A stretch of DNA of 64,000 nt. Origin: an uncultured Clostridia bacterium. GTDB lineage: Bacteria > Bacillota > Clostridia > Oscillospirales > Acutalibacteraceae. The notes below the pieces were generated by a model. The model did no database searches. It saw nothing but the letters and a program-made list of their open reading frames with translations, and had not been told where the DNA came from. Where the stretch lies: positions 1-64,000 of the forward strand of contig CANRNQ010000006.1 in NCBI GenBank assembly GCA_947632045.1, read 5' to 3'. The position numbers and the translations under genes are program-made. Position 1 is the stretch's first letter, and each line of letters starts with the position of its first letter. Below, in pieces: positions 57,468 to 64,000 of this stretch.

Positions 57468-57606
57468 GCTGTATTGATATTTACATCGCGTTAATGTAAA
57501 ATATAAAAAGAAACGCAAGGGCGGGCAGGAACTGCTGTTTCTGTCCGCTCTCTCGCATTTGACTGATATTATGTATAAATTCGGAATCTACAAGGAGTAG
57601 TTGCTT

Positions 57607-58152
57607 GTGAAGCAAAAAAAATTAAAAATAAAAATCTTCTCGCTGCTTTTAGCTGCCGCGCTGATTTTTACGTCCTTTCCGGCCTGCTCGAACGCCGGTG
57701 AGAAAAGGGAGGATAACAGAGATAACCGCACAGTGCTGATATATATGTGCGGCTCTAATCTGGAAACGACCTTTGGGGCGGCGACGAAGAATATAGCCGA
57801 AATGCTCTCGGTTAAGCTGCCAAAGGGCGTTAATGTTATGATAGAAACGGGCGGGGCAAAAAAATGGCGCGATTACAATATTGCCAACGATAAGATAAGC
57901 CGCTACACGATAAAAAACGGCAGGCTGGTGCTGCTTCAGGCGCTTGACCGATCGAATATGAGCTATGTAAAAACCTTTTCCGATTTTCTTGATTACGGTT
58001 TAAAAAAATTCCCCGCGAAAAATACCGCAGTAATACTCTGGGACCACGGCAGCGGCTGCGTAAACGGCATGATAAGCGATGAAAATTACTCAGGCTCCCT
58101 GAGCATTGACGATATAAAAACGGCGCTTACCGACGCCGAAAAGAAAATATAA
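57607..58152 (+). CDS. Clostripain-family protease, N-terminal fragment (frameshifted)
   Basis: 181 residues from GTG 57607 (AAGGAG nine bases upstream; TTG 57601 is too close). A lipoprotein-type signal peptide ends at SFPAC. Peptidase C11 start: TVLIYMCGSNLETTFGAATKNIAEM and the catalytic His in VILWDHGSGCVNGM. The frame ends at TAA 58150-58152 just after DAEKKI. The rest of the enzyme, including the catalytic Cys, continues one frame over. One extra A in the AAAA at 58144-58147 explains the break. Confidence 0.85.
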   Translation: MKQKKLKIKIFSLLLAAALIFTSFPACSNAGEKREDNRDNRTVLIYMCGSNLETTFGAATKNIAEMLSVKLPKGVNVMIETGGAKKWRDYNIANDKISRYTIKNGRLVLLQALDRSNMSYVKTFSDFLDYGLKKFPAKNTAVILWDHGSGCVNGMISDENYSGSLSIDDIKTALTDAEKKI

Positions 58153-58171
58153 AAATACCAATGTCGATCTT

Positions 58172-59602
58172 TTGGGCATGGACGCGTGCCTTATGGCGAA
58201 TTTTGAAACGGCCTACACCCTCAAGGACTGCGCCGATTATATACTCGCTTCTGAGGAGATAGAGCCGACCGGCGGCTGGAATTATGAGGCGCTGTTTGAC
58301 GCGATAGCAGATAATAAAAGTATTTCCGCCGAAAAGCTCGGCAAGGCCGTCTGCGACGGCTTTCAAAAAAAATATTCCGACCCCGGCAGCGACTACGCCA
58401 CGCTTTCACTCATTGATTTATCGAAAATAGACGCTTTGCAAACCGCCTTTAACGACACAATGGCCTCGCTTGCCAGCGAAACGATTGAGATAAAAGAAAT
58501 AAGAAACATCGCGGACAGCGCCCAACACTCCTGCCGTTGCGGGGCAAACTCGGACTACACGGGATACTCCAATCTGATCGATATGTCGGACTTTGCCAAA
58601 TATTACTGTGGGCTGCTGAAGAAGAACGATTTATCAAAGGCGGTCTCAAGCTGTATCTCCTATTGCGTATCGAACGACGAGGGCAGCGAACATGACGGGC
58701 ACGACGGCTTGTCCTTTTACTATCCGCTGAATTACAACGCCGAGAGCTTTAAAACGTATTATGAAAACATATGTCCCTCAGCTTCATACAAATCGTATCT
58801 CAAGCAGGTATATCAAAATATGCCGGAAAGTACGATAGAGTTAAAAGACGTGTCGGCAACGGACGACGGCGAGGTGAAGGTAAACGTTACCGACGAATCT
58901 CTGCCGTATATTCTCGACAAGGAGTATATCCTCTATGAAATACTCGAATACAGCGGCGATGGAGAAGACCAATTCAAGGATATACAGCGGTTTAAAATGC
59001 TCTCCGTTGACAATGACGTTACCGTGGAGGGCGAGGGAAAGACATATATCAGCAATTTTCGAGGTGTAACTGTAACACTCAACGGAGTTGAGCTTTTTTA
59101 TAATTTTGTCGGTAAAGACCACGATTCCTATTTTTTTGAGGCTCCCGTGACCGTCAACGGCGAGGCTGCTTATCTTCGCTTTGCCTTTGTCTTTGACGAT
59201 ACGAAGTTTAATAACGGAGAATATGAGATAATCGGCTATTGGAACGGCATTGACAGCACAAACGGAATGCTCGACAAGGGCTTTAAGCCACTAAAACCCG
59301 ACGATGACGTCGAGGTTGATTCCATTGAAATAGGAAGCGCCGTTTCAGAGGACGAGGACGATGACGTAAGTATAAAAAAGGTGCCGAAAAGCGAAGACGG
59401 ATATAAAATTTCCGAGGAGCCTCTCACAGGCAAGTATTATCTTTATAAATTATGGTTGGTAGATATTTACGGCCGAGTGGGAGGAAGGCAGGTAAACGCT
59501 ATTTTTCGCATGACAAAGACTCCGGAGGAGCTAAAGAAAAATCCGCTTCCCGACGGCACATCTGCGGGGGAGGTAGTTAAGGTTTGGACAGAGGATTTAT
59601 AG
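58172..59602 (+). CDS. Clostripain-family protease, C-terminal fragment
   Basis: 476 residues from the first in-frame start, a TTG at 58172 without a ribosome binding site. The frame is open back through 58153 and reads NTNVDLLGMDAC directly after the break. It holds the catalytic Cys in LGMDACLMANFETAY, then ILASEEIEPTGGWNYEALF and LSFYYPLNYN. Beta-rich C-terminal domains follow. In clostripain-like enzymes the His of the first part and this Cys form one active site, so neither fragment alone should be active. Copy C of the palindromic element starts 12 bases after the stop. Confidence 0.85.
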   Translation: MGMDACLMANFETAYTLKDCADYILASEEIEPTGGWNYEALFDAIADNKSISAEKLGKAVCDGFQKKYSDPGSDYATLSLIDLSKIDALQTAFNDTMASLASETIEIKEIRNIADSAQHSCRCGANSDYTGYSNLIDMSDFAKYYCGLLKKNDLSKAVSSCISYCVSNDEGSEHDGHDGLSFYYPLNYNAESFKTYYENICPSASYKSYLKQVYQNMPESTIELKDVSATDDGEVKVNVTDESLPYILDKEYILYEILEYSGDGEDQFKDIQRFKMLSVDNDVTVEGEGKTYISNFRGVTVTLNGVELFYNFVGKDHDSYFFEAPVTVNGEAAYLRFAFVFDDTKFNNGEYEIIGYWNGIDSTNGMLDKGFKPLKPDDDVEVDSIEIGSAVSEDEDDDVSIKKVPKSEDGYKISEEPLTGKYYLYKLWLVDIYGRVGGRQVNAIFRMTKTPEELKKNPLPDGTSAGEVVKVWTEDL

Positions 59603-59613
59603 CTTGCTTATAC

Positions 59614-59763
59614 GCGCGGCGGGGCGGCGACTCGTCCGCGCCTGCGGCGCGGGCGCAAAAATGCGGCGGTAAGGTGAACTTCCTTTTTTAGGAAAGCCCT
59701 GCCGCCGCATTTTTCGCCAATTTCCGCCGCAGGCGAAAATTGGCAGTCGCCGCCCCGCCGCGC
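59614..59763. repeat. Cloverleaf-type palindromic element, copy C
   Basis: A 19-bp perfect closing stem GCGCGGCGGGGCGGCGACT (59614-59632) pairs with 59745-59763. Three hairpins: H1 CCGCGCC-TGC-GGCGCGG (59636-59652); H2 AAAAATGCGGCGG (59657-59669) with CCGCCGCATTTTT (59702-59714); H3 GCCAATTTCCGCC-GCA-GGCGAAAATTGGC (59716-59744) with one mismatch. Same order as copies A and B. The outermost GGGCTGTCGC arms of A and B are missing, so this is the compact form. Confidence 0.92.
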
Positions 59764-59792
59764 AGCTTATGAGCATTAATTCCACAAAAATC

Positions 59793-59821
59793 AAAAAACC
59801 GCATAGAAACGCGGTTTTTTG
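59793..59821. terminator. Bidirectional terminator
   Basis: AAAAAACCGC (59793-59802) and GCGGTTTTTT (59811-59820), a perfect 10-bp stem with A- and T-runs on each side. Confidence 0.88.
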
Positions 59822-60168
59822 AGTATAAAAAATCACTTGCTACACCACTACTACACCATTTAAAAAATAAGCCTTGAGATGACAAAAAAACAATCTAAAA
59901 ATCGACCTACTTAATATTAATTTGGAAAAATATTTACCCTGTATGTAAATGTCTTTCTAAGTTAATATTTTCTGCATTTACAAAAACAAAAAATTAAGAT
60001 CTAAGCCTTGTCAACGGATCCGAAAAATTAAGGGCGTCGAAAGTTAATATGCTTAAGTTGAAAAATTTAGAATTTGCCTATTAGTAGGGGAGATAATACA
60101 ATCATATTGTTGAGTATTGAGCACAGGAATAATCCGGCATTCTGTTATTTACAAAGTTTAGTAAAAGA

Positions 60169-60204
60169 GTGAACTACTCGGCAACAAGTTACCGAGTAGT
60201 TCAC
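60169..60204. repeat. Long perfect hairpin
   Basis: GTGAACTACTCGG (60169-60181) and CCGAGTAGTTCAC (60192-60204), with extra AAC/GTT pairing inside the loop. On the minus strand it is followed by TCTTTT, so it may be a terminator for a lost minus-strand gene. Confidence 0.7.
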
Positions 60205-60280
60205 CTCGAATATTGCGGATTGTCCGGCGACTCATCAATATCTTGCACTTAATTCGGACACATCCCGCAAGATATTCTTG

Positions 60281-60379
60281 TTTTTACCTTCCCCATAGGG
60301 GATTGATACTTTACTCAGGGCATCCTTTTCATTCTTTCTCATCACTTTTTCTTTTACCTTTCCCATAGGGGATTGATAC
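60281..60379. CRISPR. Two-repeat CRISPR remnant (one spacer)
   Basis: A 28-base unit, TTTTACCTT-Y-CCCATAGGGGATTGATAC in two parts, occurs at 60282-60309 and 60352-60379 with one substitution (C to T). The period is 70 bases, leaving about 42 bases of unique sequence (36-40 if the repeat extends a few bases on the T-rich side). Read on the minus strand it is GTATCAATCCCCTATGGG..., ending AAGGTAAAA, with an internal CCCC-TAT-GGGG palindrome, as in many clostridial CRISPR repeats. No cas genes are in the window. A chance duplication is the alternative. Confidence 0.6.
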
Positions 60380-60665
60380 ATTGTAAATTCGCCTTCCTCA
60401 AATACATCTTAACTGAAATTGTCAGGAAAAGTACAGTTGAGAAATTCCCTAAAAGAATAAACAGTATGTTCCGCCTGGCCGCTGTTTGATACAGCAAAAC
60501 AATCGGCATATCATCTGTATTAAACACCATACAGTCGGCTGAAAAGGATTTCTGCTCTGTCGGACTCTCTGTTCGAGATGATGAAAAACTTTCGCTTTGA
60601 TATGACGGCGCAAAATTTTCGCCACGAAAGCAAGTTAAAGAGTTTTATGAACTTTTGCGAAACGC

Positions 60666-60694
60666 TTGCTATTCGCAATCAAATGTGATATACT
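60666..60694 (+). promoter_or_regulatory. Promoter of the toxin-antitoxin operon
   Basis: TTGCTA (60666-60671), a 17-base spacer and TATACT (60689-60694). Confidence 0.65.
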
Positions 60695-60725
60695 AATCAT
60701 GCACTTGAAGAAAGAGGTGATTGCC

Positions 60726-61031
60726 GTGGCAAGAACAGCAAACATTTATACGAGAGTCGATCCCGTTGTGAAAGAAAAGGCGGAAGAGATTTTGAATCAG
60801 CTTGGTATCCCAATGTCAAACGCGATCGGCATGTTTCTGCGTCAGGTTGTGATGCAAAACGGTATTCCTTTTGATATGAAGCTGCCGTTGCAACGTCCGC
60901 TCGCGTATGATGAACTGACAAAACAACAGTTTGACGCTGAAATTCAAAAAGGCTTTGATGATATTGCATCCGGTAAGGTTTATGCCGCCGAAGACGTTGA
61001 AGCGCAAATGAAAAGCAGGTTTAACATATGA
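60726..61031 (+). CDS. RelB/DinJ-family antitoxin
   Basis: 101 residues from GTG 60726, with AGAGGTG six bases upstream. The ribbon-helix-helix start ARTANIYTRVDPVVKEKAEEILNQLGIPMSNAIGMFLRQVV is typical of DinJ/RelB. It would bind its own promoter and neutralise the toxin through its acidic C-terminal half (FDAEIQKGFDDIASGKVYAAEDVEAQM). The stop overlaps the toxin start by four bases. Confidence 0.93.
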   Translation: MARTANIYTRVDPVVKEKAEEILNQLGIPMSNAIGMFLRQVVMQNGIPFDMKLPLQRPLAYDELTKQQFDAEIQKGFDDIASGKVYAAEDVEAQMKSRFNI

Positions 61032-61348
61032 GTTATGACATCTTCTACACCGCGAAAGCACGGGAAGATCTGGAAGAAATTTATGAGTATATCGCGTTTA
61101 ACCTGCAAGAACCGATGACGGCGGGAAAGTTGTATAACAACATCATCACCGCCGTACATACGCTTGAAAACTTTCCAATGCGCAACGCCCTGTTGGAGAA
61201 TGAACCATGGCGGAGCCGTGGACTTCGCAAGCTGCCTGTCAAGAACTTTCTTGTGTTTTATGCCGTCAATGAAGAAAAGAAAAACGTAAACATCATCCGT
61301 ATTATGTACGGCGCAAGAGATCTTGGGAAGCATCTAAACGAAAACTGA
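61028..61348 (+). CDS. RelE/ParE-family toxin
   Basis: 106 residues starting with MSYDIFYTAKAREDLEEIYEYIAFNL, the ParE/RelE fold. Basic core: WRSRGLRKLPVKNFLVFYAVNEEKKNVNIIRIMYGARDL, ending in the usual 'IMYGARD' strand. Members either cleave mRNA on the ribosome or poison gyrase; the sequence alone does not decide. It forms a bicistronic addiction module with the upstream gene. Confidence 0.93.
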   Translation: MSYDIFYTAKAREDLEEIYEYIAFNLQEPMTAGKLYNNIITAVHTLENFPMRNALLENEPWRSRGLRKLPVKNFLVFYAVNEEKKNVNIIRIMYGARDLGKHLNEN

Positions 61349-61370
61349 ATGATCGTTTTAGAATGACACA

Positions 61371-61416
61371 CGGCTTCCGTGGACTGATTCACAGTCTGCG
61401 GAAGCCGAATTTTTTT
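61371..61416 (+). terminator. Terminator of the toxin-antitoxin operon
   Basis: CGGCTTCCG (61371-61379) and CGGAAGCCG (61399-61407), then AATTTTTTT. Confidence 0.88.
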
Positions 61417-61561
61417 GCCATGAAATTTTCGTCCTGAAGCGTACAAAGGAAAAACAAAAAATTCGTCCGTAAAATTAATGTTTTCTTGAAACTCACATTA
61501 AAGCTCTTGTATCTATACATACCGAGTAAAAGTTCGAAATTTCGAGGAAAGGAGAAAACTT

Positions 61562-61663
61562 ATGGACGAAAAAAGGAAACTTTCGCCGGAGGAAGCGGAG
61601 CGGAAAATTACCTACTATAGAACATTAAGAACGTGGAAGCGAGGCATCTGTAGGCATATATGA
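61562..61663 (+). CDS. Short ORF, probable mobile-element remnant
   Basis: 33 residues (MDEKRKLSPEEAERKITYYR and 13 more), with AGGAAAGGAG before the ATG. Charged N-terminus; not recognised. It ends directly against a minus-strand recombinase fragment, so it is likely truncated by a rearrangement. Confidence 0.4.
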   Translation: MDEKRKLSPEEAERKITYYRTLRTWKRGICRHI

Positions 61664-61742
61664 AGCAAATGTTGATGAATGGAGTCATGTCCTTCTCCGC
61701 TTGGTTGTCGCTGTCCACGCCGTTGTTGATGGCGATAAAGCC
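61663..61742 (-). pseudogene. Serine recombinase (resolvase) fragment
   Basis: The minus strand reads FIAINNGVDSDNQAEKDM followed by TPFINI. This is the segment of large serine recombinases of integrative elements that normally continues NEWYAKDTS. Here it is cut at both sides, with stops just upstream and unrelated sequence after. It marks the former presence of an integrative element in this zone. Confidence 0.65.
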
Positions 61743-61800
61743 TTATCAGCTTTTAAACGAGCCGGTAAGACTTTCTTTTTTTGCCTAAATCTAAAAAGAG

Positions 61801-61830
61801 AAAAGGCAGAGCGGTAAAGCCCTGCCTTTT
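61801..61830. terminator. Bidirectional terminator-like hairpin
   Basis: AAAAGGCAG (61801-61809) and CTGCCTTTT (61822-61830). Nothing else is seen in the surrounding 61664-61953 gap apart from the recombinase fragment. Confidence 0.75.
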
Positions 61831-61953
61831 CCAAAATTACAATATATGCGAATTATATAAGTTGTACTTCAATTAATAATATGATAAATCAAATATTACA
61901 AACGATTTTTGCAAGCAATTTACATAAAGAGTGAAGAAAATAGGAGGCTCACG

Positions 61954-62250
61954 ATGCTGATACCGATTCTGATAATGGTGCTGGCAGCACTTATATTAAT
62001 AGGATTTTTATTGATGATGTACGCCTGTGTTAAGGCAGCTTCAAAAGCTGATGAAGTAACAAACGAATACGAAACCAAGGATGAAACATCAAACACAAAT
62101 AACATTTTCTATATTTATTTAGACTCAAGCGGATATTTCATCACGTTCAGAAAAAGTGATAATTACAAGCTCATCGCGACTATGCCAAGCTATGAAGAAG
62201 CAGAGGAATACATAAAAAATCTCTCTGAAAATAAGGAAGATAAAACTTGA
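61954..62250 (+). CDS. Small single-pass membrane protein, first gene of the unknown cassette
   Basis: 98 residues from ATG 61954, with AGGAGG six bases upstream. A membrane segment starts at residue 2 (LIPILIMVLAALILIGFLLMMYA). An acidic linker and a compact soluble part follow (IFYIYLDSSGYFITFRKSDNYKLIATMPSYEEAEEYIKNL). No family recognised. Its stop overlaps the next start, so the genes are translated together. Confidence 0.7.
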   Translation: MLIPILIMVLAALILIGFLLMMYACVKAASKADEVTNEYETKDETSNTNNIFYIYLDSSGYFITFRKSDNYKLIATMPSYEEAEEYIKNLSENKEDKT

Positions 62251-62618
62251 AGGAATCAAATTATGCGGTAAAACACCTGATAAAACAAATCAATTTTTTA
62301 AGAAGTTTGAAAACCTCTTTACCAATTAAAACACTTTTAAAGCTGAAAAGCATTGATCAGTGTGCGGCGAAATACATATTCGATCATGTTGAATGTGAAA
62401 CTCTTCAAGACCTCATAGACCTGTATGACAAGAGCAAAAATGAGATTATTTACAAGCCGCGATTGAGCAAAAAGGCAATCAAAATCTTTAAAAATTTGGA
62501 AGAAAATAAAAGCGTTTATTGGACTTGTGGTGATCGAGTTTATAAGCAACGTCTTTATGAAAAGCTTTCTGCAAAACTTTTCACGCGCATTTACAACGAA
62601 GGGGAGGGTGAAAAATGA
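62247..62618 (+). CDS. Unknown helical protein, second cassette gene
   Basis: 123 residues from TTG 62247 (TTGA overlap; AAGGAAG upstream). Lys-rich and helical; the segment SIDQCAAKYIFDHVECETLQDLIDLYDKS could be a helix-hairpin-helix-like fold, but no signature is clear. Not recognised. Confidence 0.65.
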   Translation: MKESNYAVKHLIKQINFLRSLKTSLPIKTLLKLKSIDQCAAKYIFDHVECETLQDLIDLYDKSKNEIIYKPRLSKKAIKIFKNLEENKSVYWTCGDRVYKQRLYEKLSAKLFTRIYNEGEGEK

Positions 62619-63409
62619 CCTTAACAGAGCGAATATTAAACTGTTACGCCGCCGCAAACAGTGTGAAATATCTGCCGAAAAAGAGCGCTGCGGACGGCAA
62701 GCACATACATATTCCGAAACCTGTTTCACATTCGGTTCAAAATGCACAGGATAATTTTTTAGGCCTTTGCTTAACCACTGAAAAAGTTCTTGAACAATGC
62801 TCGACTCTTTTTCCTCAAAAGGATCTGCTTATCAAGGGTATTGAAAGATGGGGAGCAACCAATTTCTCATATAGAAAGTATAAGCAAAAGGGCGAAAATC
62901 TTTCTGAAATTCAAGATCCGCGAGCTTTTTACGAAGCCAAAAATGAAGTATTAAGCAACATAAACGACAGAATGTTTTGCGGTGAGCACGAGCATTTTTT
63001 CAGTGCTTTTGAGGATTATATCCGGAGGGAAAGTCAAAGTGATTACCATAACGTCAGTCGCCTTTTGATGATATTAAACTCCTGCAAGAGCACTCAAGGC
63101 AAGAAGCTCCGCCTTTTAAAAGAGTATAGCAATTGTACGTTCCTTGACGATGATAAAACTGAAATGCTGCGGGATATCGCTGAAAGCACGGCAACAAATC
63201 AAGAGTTTCTATTACATATTGATGTGTCGATGTACCTGCTTAAAAAGATAAATCGTATATGGTTCGATACGATTTGCCAATACTACGGAATATTTAATCC
63301 CGGAGTAAAGACGCTGAAAATTGATAAAAAACAGATTGCAGAGGCAAAAAAGCACTTGTCAATTCTTCTTTGGGGATTGCCGGAAAGCGAGAACAATTAT
63401 GAAAACTGA
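62615..63409 (+). CDS. Unknown protein, third cassette gene
   Basis: 264 residues from ATG 62615, overlapping the previous stop. Soluble, mostly helical. The early His-rich patch KHIHIPKPVSHS and the Cys/Trp-containing blocks (GIERWGATNFSYRKYKQKGE, KINRIWFDTICQYYGIFNPGVK) are not motifs I can assign. It overlaps the HNH gene by 11 bases. Confidence 0.65.
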   Translation: MTLTERILNCYAAANSVKYLPKKSAADGKHIHIPKPVSHSVQNAQDNFLGLCLTTEKVLEQCSTLFPQKDLLIKGIERWGATNFSYRKYKQKGENLSEIQDPRAFYEAKNEVLSNINDRMFCGEHEHFFSAFEDYIRRESQSDYHNVSRLLMILNSCKSTQGKKLRLLKEYSNCTFLDDDKTEMLRDIAESTATNQEFLLHIDVSMYLLKKINRIWFDTICQYYGIFNPGVKTLKIDKKQIAEAKKHLSILLWGLPESENNYEN

Positions 63410-63980
63410 AATATCGGGAAGGACATATCCCATTAAAGCTGAGCTGCTTGCAGACGGTTTTAGTTGGAATAGTGAAAGCGGGATATGGCAAAAGGAACAC
63501 GCTGATATAGACGAATATCGCCAATACAAAAGGAAATATAAGCGTTGTAAGGGTGTAAAAATCAAGATTATAGATAGCCGTTACAATCGTGATAATCAGT
63601 ATAGAAATACTTATTTTTCAAACTGTCACGGCGGAATATTTGGATTATATCGCTGCGCTTATTGCGGAAAACCGCTTCGCAAAAAGAATGTGACAATAGA
63701 CCATATCGTCCCTGTTTCCCGTGCGGCCGATAGTTTGAAATGCAAAATTTTCCTCAAATATATAGGGGCCGACAATGTAAATTCTTTGGAAAATCTTACC
63801 GCGTCGTGTGCGAAATGCAACTCTAAAAAAAGCAACAAGGTGGGAATAATGTATTTCTTAAGAGGCTACAGCGGCAAGAGCTCCCTCGGTATAACAATAC
63901 GCAGAGTGTTTAAATTCATATCCGTTATTTTCCTTATCGGTATAGCGATCGAGCTTATATATCTGATTGGGGGGCTGTAA
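63399..63980 (+). CDS. HNH endonuclease with C-terminal membrane segment
   Basis: 193 residues from ATG 63399. The N-terminal 80 residues form an unassigned basic domain with ISGRTYPIKAELLADGFSW. Then the HNH nuclease: zinc pair CAYC (Cys86, Cys89), IDHIVPVSRAAD (catalytic His102), NVNSLENLTASCAKCNSKKS (Asn and second Cys pair). The protein ends with RVFKFISVIFLIGIAIELIYLIGGL, a membrane helix. Membrane-tethered HNH proteins are unusual. With three overlapping unknown genes upstream it could be a defence or conflict module, or cargo of an integrated element. Confidence 0.85.
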   Translation: MKTEISGRTYPIKAELLADGFSWNSESGIWQKEHADIDEYRQYKRKYKRCKGVKIKIIDSRYNRDNQYRNTYFSNCHGGIFGLYRCAYCGKPLRKKNVTIDHIVPVSRAADSLKCKIFLKYIGADNVNSLENLTASCAKCNSKKSNKVGIMYFLRGYSGKSSLGITIRRVFKFISVIFLIGIAIELIYLIGGL

Positions 63981-63982
63981 AA

Positions 63983-64000
63983 ATGAAGCTCATAGATGAT
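63983..64000 (+). CDS. Start of a further cassette gene (runs out of the window)
   Basis: ATG two bases after the HNH stop, reading MKLIDD to the window end. GGGGGG lies eight bases before the ATG. Too short to identify, but the close spacing indicates the cassette continues. Confidence 0.4.

Larger units (their letters stand above)
59822..60665. other. Gene-poor accessory intergenic region
   Basis: No credible gene in about 840 bases. It holds a long hairpin (60169-60204) and a two-repeat CRISPR remnant (60281-60379). Elsewhere it is AT-rich sequence with decayed short frames; one 58-codon minus-strand frame (about 60370-60545) has no recognisable homology. The composition change begins just after copy C and suggests a mobile-element boundary. 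Confidence 0.5.

Noticed and set aside
58139-58152. Programmed ribosomal frameshift in the clostripain gene
   Set aside because: Joining the frames needs a +1 shift and no canonical +1 signal or stimulatory structure is evident; an A-run indel is simpler.
59688-59885. Minus-strand frame reading KWCSSGVASDF
   Set aside because: It runs through the terminator at 59793 and copy C; no start signal. It may echo the edge of an integrated element but is not a gene I can support.
60370-60640. Open minus-strand frame with a 58-codon ATG-started part
   Set aside because: It ends inside the second CRISPR-like repeat, lacks a ribosome binding site and matches no family I recognise.
1-64000. tRNA or rRNA genes
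   Set aside because: I saw no cloverleaf with tRNA sequence features or rRNA signature; a tRNA scan would be decisive.

Overview
This 64-kb window reads as a chromosomal segment of a Gram-positive anaerobe of the class Clostridia, probably Oscillospiraceae/Ruminococcaceae. The grounds are the housekeeping gene order (infC-rpmI-rplT, topA-trmFO, plsX-rnc, smc-ftsY, nadD-yqeK-rsfS-leuS), an alanine T-box before alaS, a CD1247-type protein, a dockerin-bearing lysozyme, perfect sigma-A promoters and heavy use of TTG and GTG starts. No lineage-specific marker fixes the genus.

Layout. (1) 1-240: tail of a PIN-domain protein. (2) 880-13100: a sortase-dependent pilus locus with a giant von Willebrand/Cna-type tip adhesin (broken in two), an LPFTG backbone pilin, two class C sortases, an LPQTG minor pilin and a third, divergent sortase. 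(3) 13376-22388: T-box/alaS, a three-gene biotin-dependent carboxyltransferase module resembling transcarboxylase, a HAD phosphatase, and the IF3-L35-L20 operon with its leader. (4) 22461-37714: a nearly gapless run for RNA modification, DNA uptake, topology and segregation, phospholipid synthesis, protein targeting, ribosome assembly and NAD synthesis. (5) 38066-44034: leuS, rpsU, shikimate, peptidase and EF-P genes. (6) 44188-46977: two minus-strand genes including phosphoglucomutase. (7) 47258-59602: envelope genes, namely a membrane protein, a GH25 lysozyme with dockerin, HPF, two giant paralogous lipoproteins and a clostripain-like protease split by a frameshift. (8) 59603-64000: an accessory zone with a two-repeat CRISPR remnant, a RelBE-type toxin-antitoxin pair, a serine-recombinase fragment and a tightly overlapping cassette of unknown genes ending in an HNH nuclease with a membrane tail.

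The most unusual signal is a family of three large intergenic palindromic elements (18662-18889, 37731-37961, 59614-59763). Each has a 14-19 bp closing stem around GGCGGCGAC/GTCGCCGCC that encloses exactly three hairpins in the same order. Sequences differ between copies but pairing is kept by matched changes in both arms, which points to selection on, or replication through, a cloverleaf-like structure. Two surface-protein genes (tip adhesin and clostripain) each carry a one-base change in a short homopolymer. These may be real pseudogenes, switching sites or assembly errors.
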